A stretch of 64,000 nt of DNA from Candidatus Merdivicinus intestinigallinarum (GTDB lineage: Bacteria; Bacillota; Clostridia; Oscillospirales; Ruminococcaceae), in assembly GCA_018713335.1 (NCBI GenBank), contig DVOW01000061.1, forward strand, positions 1-64,000. Reading direction: 5' to 3'. Position numbers and translations under genes: made by a program. The notes under the pieces are model-generated. The model was not told the origin of the DNA, ran no database searches, and saw nothing but the letters and a program-made list of their open reading frames with translations. Shown here piece after piece: positions 16,883 to 25,445 of this stretch; the stretch's first letter is position 1; the number at the start of each line of letters is the position of its first letter.

Positions 16883-17718
16883 ACGATTTGTCCCTGGAAA
16901 ACAGCCGCATGGCGGCAGGGGTTTCCGGAAAAACCAAACGGATCCCTGTGGCCTGCAAGGATAAGAACCGGACCCTCACCTGGTTTTTGCTCGGCACCGC
17001 CGTTCTGACTGTCTTAAGCCTTCTCTACCTGCAAATCGACTGGGGAAAGCTCCTTTCCCGGGTGCCGGACATCGGCGCCGTGTTCTGGAAGCTGGCCCAC
17101 CTGGATTTCTCCAAAATGGATTTAATCGGCAGCTCCCTTTTGGAAACCGTTTCCATTGCTGTGCTGTCTTTGCTGTACAGCCTGGTCTTAGGCATCCTTT
17201 TTGGGATGCTGGCGGCCAAAAACGTATTCCGGAAACCGCTTTTATCCACCATTGTCCAGTCCTTTTTTACCTTCCTGCGGGCAGTGCCCACCCCCATCTG
17301 GGTATTGCTCATGCTGGTCTGCCTGGGGATGGGCCCGGAAGCCGGCGTGGCAGGGCTTTGCGTCCACACCACTGCCTTTTTCACCCGTTCCTTTGCCCAA
17401 AGCTTTGAAAGCATCCCCGAGGAAACCATTGAGGCCCTGGAAGCTACCGGCACTACCCGGCTGAGCATTTTCTGCTACGCCATTCTGCCGGGGTCCCTGT
17501 CCCAGATTGTGGCCTGGGTGGGGATGCGGCTGGAAACCAACTTTTCCGAATGCGCCATCCTGGGTATGGTAGGCGCAGGCGGCATCGGCTTCGTCATCTC
17601 CAGCAGCCTGCAGGGCTATGATTACGGCACTGCCGGCACCGCCATCCTCCTTGTTTTTGCCATTGCCTATCTGATCGAAAGGATCTTTGTCCAGATCAAA
17701 AAGAAATTCAATTCCTGA
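16879..17718 (+). CDS. phnE: PhnE, second permease of the second phosphonate transporter
   Basis: This 279-residue membrane protein has the coupling loop E-A-L-E-A-T-G-T-T-R and the intact G-M-V-G-A-G-G-I-G-F turn that is damaged in its partner. A basic cytoplasmic N-terminus of about 35 residues precedes the first membrane segment. It starts within the stop of the preceding frameshifted phnE and is the last gene before a strong terminator. Confidence 0.92.
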   Translation: MNDLSLENSRMAAGVSGKTKRIPVACKDKNRTLTWFLLGTAVLTVLSLLYLQIDWGKLLSRVPDIGAVFWKLAHLDFSKMDLIGSSLLETVSIAVLSLLYSLVLGILFGMLAAKNVFRKPLLSTIVQSFFTFLRAVPTPIWVLLMLVCLGMGPEAGVAGLCVHTTAFFTRSFAQSFESIPEETIEALEATGTTRLSIFCYAILPGSLSQIVAWVGMRLETNFSECAILGMVGAGGIGFVISSSLQGYDYGTAGTAILLVFAIAYLIERIFVQIKKKFNS

Positions 17719-17751
17719 TGGTGAAAGCGCCGCTTCTCAAGATTTTCCGAA

Positions 17752-17787
17752 AGCCTGTTCTGGCAATTCTGCCGGAACAGGCTTTTT
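17752..17787 (+). terminator. Terminator of the phnX-transporter operon
   Basis: A 14-bp stem (17752-17765 with 17770-17783, one G-T pair) closes an ATTC loop and is followed by TTTTA. It comes 34 bases after the last phnE. Confidence 0.88.
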
Positions 17788-17822
17788 ATATGCAAACACA
17801 TCGAATTTTGTGGAAAACAGCG

Positions 17823-17851
17823 TTGATTTGCGGCCTCTTCTGTATTATACT
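17823..17851 (+). promoter_or_regulatory. Sigma-A type promoter for the amidohydrolase gene
   Basis: TTGATT at 17823-17828 and TATACT at 17846-17851 are 17 bases apart. About 90 bases of leader follow, with a small hairpin at 17857-17879. The amidohydrolase is therefore a separate transcription unit from the phosphonate genes. Confidence 0.7.
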
Positions 17852-17951
17852 GAAATCATCCCGGCGGAATGCCGGATGAGTAATTCCCACTTAGGCGCAT
17901 AGAAGGGCGGCCTGCCGCTAAAAATAAAGGCGAGGAAAGGAAGGGAACGCC

Positions 17952-19577
17952 ATGTCCAAAACCGCTTATTTTCACGGCAATATCATAACGGTAGACCCCG
18001 ATAACCGGGTGGCCGACGGGCTTTTGGTCCGGGACGGCCGCATCCTGGCGGTGGGCGGCCGGGAGGAGGTCCTGTCCCTGGCGGACGGGGACACGGAACT
18101 CATAGACCTGGAAGAGAAAACCATGCTGCCGGGGTTCATTGACCCTCACGGCCATATCACCGCCGTGGCCCAGACCATGCTGTTTTTGGATTTCAGCGGC
18201 TGCGGCTCCATCGGGGAACTCCAGGAAGTGATCCGCCAAAAGCTCCGGGACGACCCGCCTAAAGAAGGAGAGTGGGTGCTGGGCTTTGGGTACGACAACA
18301 CCCGCTTTCCGGGCCAGGCCCACCCTACCAAATTCGAACTGGACCCCATTTCCCGCCGAATCCCCATCCTCATTACCCACGCGTCGGGGCATCTGGCGGC
18401 GGCCAATACGGCGGCTCTGGAAAAGCTGGGCTACACCGGGGAGGGTTACACAGTGCCGGAAGGCGGCGCTGTCCGGACGGTTTCCCCCGGTTCCCGGGAG
18501 CCCAACGGGGTCTTGGAGGAGAACGCCTGCCTGGCCCCGGAAAAAAAGAAGCTGATCCCCGGCCCTTCCCCAGAACGCTTCCTGGAAGCGTTGGGCAAGG
18601 CCCAGGAACTTTACGCCTCCTACGGTGTCACCACCGCCCAGGACGCCAGCATCGACCGGAACCTCCACAGCCTGCTGCTGGCCGCGGCGGAGGCCGGGAA
18701 GCTGACCCTGGACATTGTGGGGCACGCGGTGCAGCAGGACGCCTTTGCACTGCTAAAGGATGAAAGGACCCCAAAGCGGGGATATACGGGCCATTATAAG
18801 CTGCTGGGGGGCAAAACCTGGCTGGACGGCTCGCCCCAGGGGAAAACCGCCTGGCTCACCCGGCCGTATGCTGTGCCGCCGGAGGGAGAAAGCCCGTATT
18901 ACCGGGGCTATGGGACCCAATCCGACCGGGACGTAACCGGATTTATGGCAGGATGTCTGGAACGGAATATCCAGCTGAACGCCCACGCCAACGGGGACGC
19001 GGCGGCGGACCAGTTCCTGCGGTGCCTGAAAGCGGCCATGGAAAGGGCGAAGCCTTCCAAAGAAACCCGCCCGGTCATGGTCCACGCCCAGACCGTGCGG
19101 GAGGACCAGCTGGACGAGATGAAGGCGTTGGGAGTGATCCCTACCTTTTTTCTGGACCATATCTGGTATTGGGGGGATTACCATTTTGAATCGGTGCTGG
19201 GGCCGGAAAGGGCCCGCCGGATTTCCCCGGCCGCATCCGCCCTGAAACGGGGGATTGTGTTCACCCTGCACCAGGACCCGCCGGTAAAAATGCCCGACCC
19301 CATTTTGGCCATCCACAACGCGGTGAACCGGAAAACCCAAAAAGGCAGGGTGCTGGGGGAGGACCAGCGGATTTCCGTTATGGACGCCATCCGGGCCGTC
19401 ACCATCAACGGGGCCTTCCAATATTTTGAGGAGGATTTGAAGGGCAGTCTGGAACCCGGCAAATACGCGGATTTGGTGATTCTGGACCAAAACCCCCTGG
19501 ATACGGAGCCGGGCCAGCTGAAAAACATCCGAGTGCTGGAAACCATCAAGGAGGGAAAACAGGTTTTCAAAAAATAG
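17952..19577 (+). CDS. YtcJ-like metal-dependent amidohydrolase
   Basis: This 541-residue protein is a family-3 amidohydrolase (COG1574 type). Residues 1-55 form the N-terminal beta sandwich, followed by the metal motif P-G-F-I-D-P-H-G-H. Later come A-H-A-N-G-D, V-H-A-Q-T and H-Q-D-P-P in the TIM barrel, and E-P-G-K-Y-A-D-L-V-I-L returning to the sandwich. Members act on varied amides and imines; the substrate cannot be inferred. It is 18 bases upstream of an SGNH hydrolase gene and probably co-transcribed with it. A link to phosphonate use is possible only by position. Confidence 0.85.
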   Translation: MSKTAYFHGNIITVDPDNRVADGLLVRDGRILAVGGREEVLSLADGDTELIDLEEKTMLPGFIDPHGHITAVAQTMLFLDFSGCGSIGELQEVIRQKLRDDPPKEGEWVLGFGYDNTRFPGQAHPTKFELDPISRRIPILITHASGHLAAANTAALEKLGYTGEGYTVPEGGAVRTVSPGSREPNGVLEENACLAPEKKKLIPGPSPERFLEALGKAQELYASYGVTTAQDASIDRNLHSLLLAAAEAGKLTLDIVGHAVQQDAFALLKDERTPKRGYTGHYKLLGGKTWLDGSPQGKTAWLTRPYAVPPEGESPYYRGYGTQSDRDVTGFMAGCLERNIQLNAHANGDAAADQFLRCLKAAMERAKPSKETRPVMVHAQTVREDQLDEMKALGVIPTFFLDHIWYWGDYHFESVLGPERARRISPAASALKRGIVFTLHQDPPVKMPDPILAIHNAVNRKTQKGRVLGEDQRISVMDAIRAVTINGAFQYFEEDLKGSLEPGKYADLVILDQNPLDTEPGQLKNIRVLETIKEGKQVFKK

Positions 19578-19595
19578 GAATAAGGAGAGAAGAAC

Positions 19596-20261
19596 ATGAA
19601 ACAGGAAATCAAGACCCTGGCGGACATTGGCCGGGTGGTGGCCTTTGGGGACAGCGTGACCTTTGGGATGAGCGCGTCCTCGCCGGAACGGTGCTGGGCC
19701 AGCCTCACCGCCCAAATGCTGGAACAGTGGAAGGGCGGCTCCGTGGAACTGCTGAACAAAGGGGTCAGCGCCAGTATCCTCTGCCGGGAAACCCCGGCCT
19801 ATGAATTTGCCGCCAATCCCTGCGGCCTGGAACGGCTGGAACGGGATGTCATCAGCCAAAAACCGGATCTGCTGCTGATTGCCTACGGCCTCAATGATTC
19901 CCGGGGAGGGACCTCCCCGCTGGTGTTCCGCCGGGATTACCAGAGAATGATCGACGAGATTCGGAAAGAAATCAATCCGGCCATAGTCTGCCTGAACTTA
20001 TACTACATGCACCGGGAGTTTTACAAGGACTGCGAACACTGGGACAAAAGCGATTACCAGCTGACGGAGGAATACAACCTGGTGATCCGGCAGCTGGCGG
20101 AGCAGAACGGCCTCTGGTACGCCGACGTTTACGCCGCCCAGCAGGGCGTGGACTGGCTGGTATGCCCCGACCACTGCCACCCCAATGATTTGGGCCACCA
20201 GCTCATCGCCAACCGTGTTTTTGAAACCATTGTCCGGCACTGCCCTCCCGCCGGAGTATAA
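19596..20261 (+). CDS. SGNH/GDSL-type hydrolase
   Basis: This 221-residue protein has the SGNH blocks: block I F-G-D-S-V-T-F-G near residue 14, block III Y-G-L-N-D near residue 92 and block V D-H-C-H-P-N near residue 191. The serine, glycine, asparagine and histidine of the catalytic set are all present. No signal peptide is visible, so it should be cytoplasmic. It follows the amidohydrolase and may hydrolyse an ester or acetyl group on a related molecule. Confidence 0.85.
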   Translation: MKQEIKTLADIGRVVAFGDSVTFGMSASSPERCWASLTAQMLEQWKGGSVELLNKGVSASILCRETPAYEFAANPCGLERLERDVISQKPDLLLIAYGLNDSRGGTSPLVFRRDYQRMIDEIRKEINPAIVCLNLYYMHREFYKDCEHWDKSDYQLTEEYNLVIRQLAEQNGLWYADVYAAQQGVDWLVCPDHCHPNDLGHQLIANRVFETIVRHCPPAGV

Positions 20262-20274
20262 TTTTTACATAAAG

Positions 20275-20316
20275 AAACGCACACAGCCCCTTTTTAAAAA
20301 GCTGTGTGCGTTTTCT
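20275..20316. terminator. Bidirectional terminator between the SGNH hydrolase and ROK kinase
   Basis: A perfect 13-bp stem (20275-20287 with 20301-20313) has flanking T runs: TTTTC on the plus strand and the complement of AAAGAAA on the minus strand. It serves the two convergent genes. Confidence 0.88.
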
Positions 20317-20318
20317 TG

Positions 20319-21206
20319 TCAGGCGCGGCTCATGCCGTAAACCGCCGTGCAGACGGCCGCCATATCCCCCAGGCTTTCGCCCAATGCGGCGGGCAGCACC
20401 CGGACGTGGGCAAAGCTCTGGGGAAGGGTCTCCTCCTCCAGGACCCGCAGGAGCTCCGGTTCCAGCAGCTTCTGCTGCCGGACGTAGATGCTGCCGATGA
20501 TAATGGCGTCGGGATTTAAGAGGTCCGTCAGGATAGCCAGGCCTTTTCCCAGGTTCCGGCCCACTTCCGCAAAGATCCCAATGGCTTCCGGATCGCCGGC
20601 GGCCGCCTTTTTCCCCAGCTCCTCCGCTGTGCCAAGGCCGTATTGGCGGATGCCCCCGCCGCTGCAGTACCCTTCAAAAGAACCGGCCTTGCCGTAGCCC
20701 ACATGGCCGCCTTCTTTTAAGCGGATGTGCCCGATTTCCCCGGCCATGTTGCAGCCCCCGGCGTACAGCTGGCCGTTTAAAATGAGCCCCGCCCCAAAGC
20801 CGGTGCCGAAGGTCAGGAACACCAGGTTTTCGCACCCTTTCCCGGCGCCGAATTTCCACTCTGCGATGGCGCAGGCGTCCGCGTCGTTTTGCAGGAAGGC
20901 CGGCAGGGAGAACCGTTCCTCCAGCATCCGGACAATGGGGACCTCGTCCCAGCCGGGCAGGTTCGGCGGGGAAAGGATGAGCCCCTTCCGGCTGTCCAGA
21001 GGGCCGCCGCAGCTGACGCCCACAGCCTGTACGTTCGGATAACGGGCCAGCATTTTTCCCGTTTCCTCCAAAATCCGGCACAGGGCCGCCTCTTTCCCCC
21101 GTTCTGTTTCCGACGGGAATTTTACCTTTTCCACGATCTGCCCATCGTCTGTCCCAATGGAAACAGCGCATTTCGTGCCGCCAATGTCAATGCCCAAATA
21201 AGTCAT
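20319..21206 (-). CDS. ROK-family sugar kinase or regulator with a degenerate zinc motif
   Basis: This 295-residue ROK protein has the ATP-binding D-I-G-G-T-K at residues 6-11, N-D-A-D-A catalytic region, F-G-T-G-F-G-A-G phosphate loop and the G-E-I-G-H zinc histidine. The cysteine cluster that normally follows (C-x-C-G-x-x-G-C) reads G-Y-G-K-A-G-S with the cysteines gone. There is no N-terminal helix-turn-helix, so a kinase (glucose, allose, N-acetylmannosamine or similar) is more likely than a repressor. It is encoded alone, with an extended -10 (TG-T-TATACT, 21246-21251 on the minus strand) upstream. Confidence 0.85.
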   Translation of the reverse strand: MTYLGIDIGGTKCAVSIGTDDGQIVEKVKFPSETERGKEAALCRILEETGKMLARYPNVQAVGVSCGGPLDSRKGLILSPPNLPGWDEVPIVRMLEERFSLPAFLQNDADACAIAEWKFGAGKGCENLVFLTFGTGFGAGLILNGQLYAGGCNMAGEIGHIRLKEGGHVGYGKAGSFEGYCSGGGIRQYGLGTAEELGKKAAAGDPEAIGIFAEVGRNLGKGLAILTDLLNPDAIIIGSIYVRQQKLLEPELLRVLEEETLPQSFAHVRVLPAALGESLGDMAAVCTAVYGMSRA

Positions 21207-21306
21207 TCCAATCCCCTCCGCACTTATTTTCCGGAATCTAAAAACAGTATAACATATTTTGGGCAGAAATAAAACCGGTATTTTGAGAACAACGATTCAA
21301 AGCGCG

Positions 21307-24300
21307 CTATTCTGACAAAATGATACTTTCTGCAATGGACTTTGCTGTTTCTTCCGGCACATTTTCCTCAAAGGCAATGGAGATATACCGCAGGATGTCC
21401 AGGTTATAGGAGAGGACGCCGGGGTATTCCGTGAAGGGCCCGGCCGCGCCGTTTTCCGTGTGCACAATTTTTACCACGGCGGTTTCCGTCAACGGGACGC
21501 CGTCGGCATTTTCCGGCCCTTGTTTCACCGGGGTGTATTCATTGTTCCAGTTGGTGCCGGAGCCCAGCATCAGGTAGCTGTAAACGGAAACGGGGAAGTT
21601 TTCCCCGGCGGCTTCCGGGTGGTACTCCACCTGGTCGCACTGGATCCGGCCTGCAACCTGCCCGGATTCATCGGTCAGGAGCACCAGGCCGAAATCGCCG
21701 CCGGGTGTGGCCTGCCACCCTTCGGGAAGGGTCATGCCGGCCAGGAAGGGCGTGCCGTGGGGGTTCTCAAAGTGGACGGTCAGGTCCTGCCCGTACTGCT
21801 CCGGCAGGCCCACGGTTTCTTTCATCCAGGGCTGGCGCACCATTTCACCGTCCTGGCAAATCCAGACGGCGGACTGGCTGGCGGTTTCGGTCCGCTGGCC
21901 GTTCTCCCCTTCCTCGTAAAAGCGCAGGTAGAAGGTAAGCCGGAAGCCTTCCAGAGGATTCAGGTAAAGGAGAATTTCGTCCCCTTCCTTCCGGCCGACA
22001 GTGCCGGAACCCAAATCGTCGTTGAAGAATTCCTGGTGGATCGGGTTCCCGTCCTCATCTGTTCCATCCAGATAACTGCGGATTTCCATAGGGTGTTCCG
22101 TGGGCATCCCATAGGGGAGGGTGAGTGTCAGCCCTTGTTCCACAAATTCAACGCTGTCTAATACTTTTTGCAAATATTCCGATTCCGCGGCGGCAGAATT
22201 GGCGGTGGAGCTGCTGCCCATCATTTCTTCCCAGTAAATCTCGTAAATTTTCCATTGCCCGTCCTTTTCCCCGCAGAGGAACAGCCGGGAATACCGCCCT
22301 TCGCCCAGCTGCGGGCCCTGGGCAAGCTTCTGGTCGGAATAGGTCCAGTCCACGTCCGCCCGGACAACGGCATACTGTTCCAGTCCAAGGGTTTCCGCCT
22401 CAGAGACGATTTGGGAAGGGATTTTATCTTGGGGCAGGGTTTCCAGCCCGTGGATGGTGTAGGATTGGATATAGTCCCCGTTTTCCCAGCTTTCCGCATC
22501 ATTTTGCGCGGAAATCAGCAGGACTTCGTTTTCACTGTAAAGATCCGCCAGCCCCTGGTAATTTTCCGCAATGTCAAAGGCATAAGAATTGGCGGCGGCT
22601 TCCTCGGCGGGATTTTCCGGCACATCCTCCAGGGTGAAGGTCCGGCCGCCGGCGGATATGCGCACCTCTCCCGTGTAGGCGTAGCCCTCCCATTCCGGAT
22701 GGGACTGGGCGACGGATTCGCTGTCCACAATCCCGTTCAAAAAGTCCAGCAGGGAGGAGAGCTCCTCAACGGATTTTACCCGCACATCCGAAAGCCCCGT
22801 CCATTCCTCCGCCCACTGCCGGTCGTAGGAAACAGCGTCCGAGGGGAACCGGTAGGTGATGACGTCGGCGCTGCTGATAAGGGCCAGGAGAAGGACGGCG
22901 TTTTTCTCATAGGGAAGCAGGTCGGCGGTGTCCTCGGTGAAATACGCCGTGACGCTGTAAGGCTCTGTATCCGTTTGCAGGGAGAAGCCGTCCCGGGGTT
23001 CCGGGAACCCCAGCTGATTCAGCAGGTCCCGCACAGCGGAACTCTCCCATACATGATCCGTCCGCAGGGCAAAGAGGGTCTCCGCCTCAGCCTGGGCCAG
23101 CACCGCATCCGTAACCAGCTGGAACACCCAGCGGATATTGGGGTATTGCAGCCCGCCGCGCTGTTCATAGCCGTAGGTGAGGAAAACCGAGCCGTTGTCC
23201 TGCAATAGGACATAGTACAGAACGGAACTGTCCCCGTTTTCCCGCACCGCTTTCCAGGCCGTCCGGGTATTTTTCCGGAGGACTTCCGGGGAAAGGGTGT
23301 CGTCCCAGAACCCCTCGTCCTGGATGGTAAACAGGCTGTCAAAGTTTTCCCGGGTCAGCGTGATTTCTTCCAATGTCCCGCAGTCAGTCCAATCGCCGCT
23401 GCCGCCGGCCAAAACCCAGCCGTTTGATTCCAGCAGCCGCCCATCCTGGGTGAACCGGTAGCGGGGCGCGCCGTCCGGGGAAATATCCAGGGAATATTCC
23501 GGCGCGCGGTAGACGATAGTTTCCACCCCCAGCTCCTGTCCAAAGAGGGAAGCCGCGGTGTCAAAGGAGAACCCCTCCGGCAGGGGGGCATTGCCCCGGC
23601 CGTAATCTTTCTCCCAGCTGGAAAGCCAGTCATGGCCCGCGTCGAAGGAGTCTCCGTCGATGACCAGGTAGGCGTTGGCGTTGTTGGCGACGCGGTGCCG
23701 GGAGCCGTCCGCCATGGTCAGATAGAAGGTCTGAATGCCACCTGCAAGAGATTTCGGGTCCGCCACATACCGCCCTCCGCCTTCCCGCAGAAGGGAAACG
23801 ATGGCGGAAATGTCGGCCTCCTCGGTGTAAAGGGCATACAGCTCGTTTTCACTGGCGGGCATAACCACCAGCTCGATTTGCCGGACATCCTCCGCGTCCA
23901 AGCTGTTCAGCCATTTCATGGAGTCCCGCTTTTCCAGGGGGTTGGCCGCCAGCAGGAAAATGGCCGCCGCCACCCCGATGACCGCCGCAATCAGCACCCA
24001 GAAGGCAGGTTTCCGGTAGGAAAGGACATTTTTGATGCGGCTCCTAGTGTCGCCTTCGCCGAAAGCCAGGGGCGTGCCGCCCAGCCACTTCCGGCCGGAG
24101 GCCAGGGAGAGAAGGGAGGCCGAATAATCCTTTTTCACCCCGTTTCCCAGTTTTTTGAGAACCGCCTCGTCGCAGGACATTTCCATGTCCCGGCCGCTTA
24201 AGAAGAACGCCGCCCAGGCAAGAGGGTTGAACCAGTGGAGGCAAAGGGCCAAAAAGGCCAGGACCCGGACGATGTGGTCCCCCCGGCGGATGTGGGTCTG

Positions 24301-24867
24301 CTCGTGGAGGAGGATGTATTCCCGTTCCTTACCGGAAAGCCCCTCCGGCAGGTAGATTTTCGGCCGGAAGATCCCCAGAACGAAGGCGGTTTCCAGCCCT
24401 TTGGCATGATAGACCCGGCCTTCCTCCAAAACGGCGTTTCGGAGCCGCTTTTTCAGCCGGAAAAGGGAAATCAGGCTTATGCCAAGCAAAATCAGGCACC
24501 CGGCCAGCCAGACAATGGACAGAACCGTCATGAAATCCACCGAAAAACCGGCCGGGACGGTGACGCCCTCGTAATAATGGCTCCCTAAATACGCGTTGAC
24601 GGGCTGGTCAATGACGGGGATGTTGGTGGCGGCCTCAAAGGGCAGGCCCGTCTGGCCCGTAGGCTGCACCGCCTGGGTGCTGGGGATGAGGCTCACCACG
24701 CTTTCAAAAGAAAAGGGACACAAAAGCCGGAACAGTACCACCGCCCACAGGGCGTAGGAAAACACCCGGGGGGTCTTTTTGAGGAACAGTCGGACCAGCG
24801 CCACCGCCAAAACGCAGAAACCTGCGGTGAAGCTCATACTGAGGATCTCCCGAAAAACAGCCGTCAT
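21307..24867 (-). CDS. Very large BlaR1/MecR1-type M56 metallopeptidase sensor
   Basis: This 1186-residue membrane protein begins with a BlaR1-like M56 peptidase: membrane segments near residues 12-29, 38-55, 112-136, 200-222 and 288-308, zinc motif HEQTH at 188-192 and E-M-S-C-D-E-A at 228-234. In BlaR1 the signal causes the peptidase to inactivate the BlaI repressor, which is encoded 3 bases upstream. The usual C-terminal penicillin-binding domain is absent. Instead there are about 875 extracytoplasmic residues, acidic and rich in Trp and Tyr, which I cannot assign to a family. The stimulus is probably cell-wall or antibiotic related but unproven. Confidence 0.85.
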   Translation of the reverse strand: MTAVFREILSMSFTAGFCVLAVALVRLFLKKTPRVFSYALWAVVLFRLLCPFSFESVVSLIPSTQAVQPTGQTGLPFEAATNIPVIDQPVNAYLGSHYYEGVTVPAGFSVDFMTVLSIVWLAGCLILLGISLISLFRLKKRLRNAVLEEGRVYHAKGLETAFVLGIFRPKIYLPEGLSGKEREYILLHEQTHIRRGDHIVRVLAFLALCLHWFNPLAWAAFFLSGRDMEMSCDEAVLKKLGNGVKKDYSASLLSLASGRKWLGGTPLAFGEGDTRSRIKNVLSYRKPAFWVLIAAVIGVAAAIFLLAANPLEKRDSMKWLNSLDAEDVRQIELVVMPASENELYALYTEEADISAIVSLLREGGGRYVADPKSLAGGIQTFYLTMADGSRHRVANNANAYLVIDGDSFDAGHDWLSSWEKDYGRGNAPLPEGFSFDTAASLFGQELGVETIVYRAPEYSLDISPDGAPRYRFTQDGRLLESNGWVLAGGSGDWTDCGTLEEITLTRENFDSLFTIQDEGFWDDTLSPEVLRKNTRTAWKAVRENGDSSVLYYVLLQDNGSVFLTYGYEQRGGLQYPNIRWVFQLVTDAVLAQAEAETLFALRTDHVWESSAVRDLLNQLGFPEPRDGFSLQTDTEPYSVTAYFTEDTADLLPYEKNAVLLLALISSADVITYRFPSDAVSYDRQWAEEWTGLSDVRVKSVEELSSLLDFLNGIVDSESVAQSHPEWEGYAYTGEVRISAGGRTFTLEDVPENPAEEAAANSYAFDIAENYQGLADLYSENEVLLISAQNDAESWENGDYIQSYTIHGLETLPQDKIPSQIVSEAETLGLEQYAVVRADVDWTYSDQKLAQGPQLGEGRYSRLFLCGEKDGQWKIYEIYWEEMMGSSSTANSAAAESEYLQKVLDSVEFVEQGLTLTLPYGMPTEHPMEIRSYLDGTDEDGNPIHQEFFNDDLGSGTVGRKEGDEILLYLNPLEGFRLTFYLRFYEEGENGQRTETASQSAVWICQDGEMVRQPWMKETVGLPEQYGQDLTVHFENPHGTPFLAGMTLPEGWQATPGGDFGLVLLTDESGQVAGRIQCDQVEYHPEAAGENFPVSVYSYLMLGSGTNWNNEYTPVKQGPENADGVPLTETAVVKIVHTENGAAGPFTEYPGVLSYNLDILRYISIAFEENVPEETAKSIAESIILSE

Positions 24868-24870
24868 GGG

Positions 24871-25233
24871 TCATCCCTCCTTGTACTCGTCGATGAGTTT
24901 TTGCAGCTCCGCCACTTCCTCGGCCCCAAGCTTTTTCCGCCGGGTAAAAGCCGCCAGGAACTGGGGCAGGGAGCCGCCGAAGCCCCGGTCGATCACCTCC
25001 GCCCCCTGCATGGCGTGAAAATCCTCCCGCTTGATGAGGGCCGTCACCATGCCGCCGTTGTTTGCGAAGATATTTCGCTGGCACAGGCGTTTGAGCATGG
25101 TGTAGGTGGTGGATTTTTTCCAGTGGAAGGCCTCCTCACAGAGCTTCACCAGCTGGCCGGAAGGCACCGGTTCGTTCTGCCAGATGAGTTCCGCGAATTT
25201 TTCTTCCATTTCCCCTAAGGATAAATTTTCCAT
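24871..25233 (-). CDS. blaI: BlaI/MecI-family winged-helix repressor
   Basis: This 120-residue repressor has the family core: L-I-W near residue 17 and the recognition helix W-K-K-S-T-T-Y-T-M-L-K-R-L at about residues 38-50, followed by the wing. The C-terminal dimerisation helices end in Q-K-L-I-D-E-Y. The ATG at 25233 follows GGAGG. It lies immediately upstream of the BlaR1-type gene, forming the standard two-gene signalling unit, and two palindromes upstream are its likely operators. Confidence 0.92.
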   Translation of the reverse strand: MENLSLGEMEEKFAELIWQNEPVPSGQLVKLCEEAFHWKKSTTYTMLKRLCQRNIFANNGGMVTALIKREDFHAMQGAEVIDRGFGGSLPQFLAAFTRRKKLGAEEVAELQKLIDEYKEG

Positions 25234-25250
25234 GACGCACCCTCCGTTTG

Positions 25251-25305
25251 GTCTAATACCATTCGACTACGCCTTTAGTCTAACACAGTTAGACCAGTTT
25301 GTCAA
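25251..25305 (-). promoter_or_regulatory. blaI-blaR1 promoter with two 17-bp palindromic operators
   Basis: On the minus strand TTGACA (25300-25305) and TAGACT (25277-25282) are 17 bases apart. A perfect palindrome, GTCTAACACAGTTAGAC, spans 25278-25294 across the spacer and -10. A near-perfect copy, GTCTAATACCATTCGAC, spans 25251-25267 between the promoter and the start codon. Centre spacing is 27 bp. The arrangement fits autorepression by BlaI dimers. Confidence 0.85.
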
Positions 25306-25336
25306 CGGGTTTTCAAAGTATAAAGGAAATGCATTT

Positions 25337-25363
25337 TGTAGGGGCGCGCAATGCGCGCCCGGC
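25337..25363. repeat. Short dispersed palindrome (TGTAGGGGCG family), half element
   Basis: The unit begins TGTAGGGGCG and contains a 19-base palindrome at 25342-25360 (9-base arms around a single A). Its reverse complement matches 32455-32480 at nearly every base. It lies between blaI and ackA and is not part of either gene. Confidence 0.75.
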
Positions 25364-25393
25364 AGGGGTCCTCCGTTCGCCTGGTTATGCAGT

Positions 25394-25430
25394 ATAAAAA
25401 ATCAAGGACGCCCACAGGGAGCGTCCTTGA
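25394..25430 (-). terminator. Terminator of ackA
   Basis: A perfect 10-bp stem (25402-25411 with 25421-25430) is followed on the minus strand by TTTTTTAT. It sits 15 bases beyond the acetate kinase stop. Confidence 0.9.
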
Positions 25431-25445
25431 CGATATCCGGGAATT

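Noticed and set aside
18753-19859. A 368-codon frame antisense to the amidohydrolase and SGNH genes
   Set aside because: Same reasons: no start signal and composition of a shadow frame; both sense genes are intact.
19596-20261. SGNH hydrolase as part of the phosphonate pathway
   Set aside because: A terminator and a separate promoter divide it from the phosphonate genes; nothing in the sequence ties it to phosphonates.
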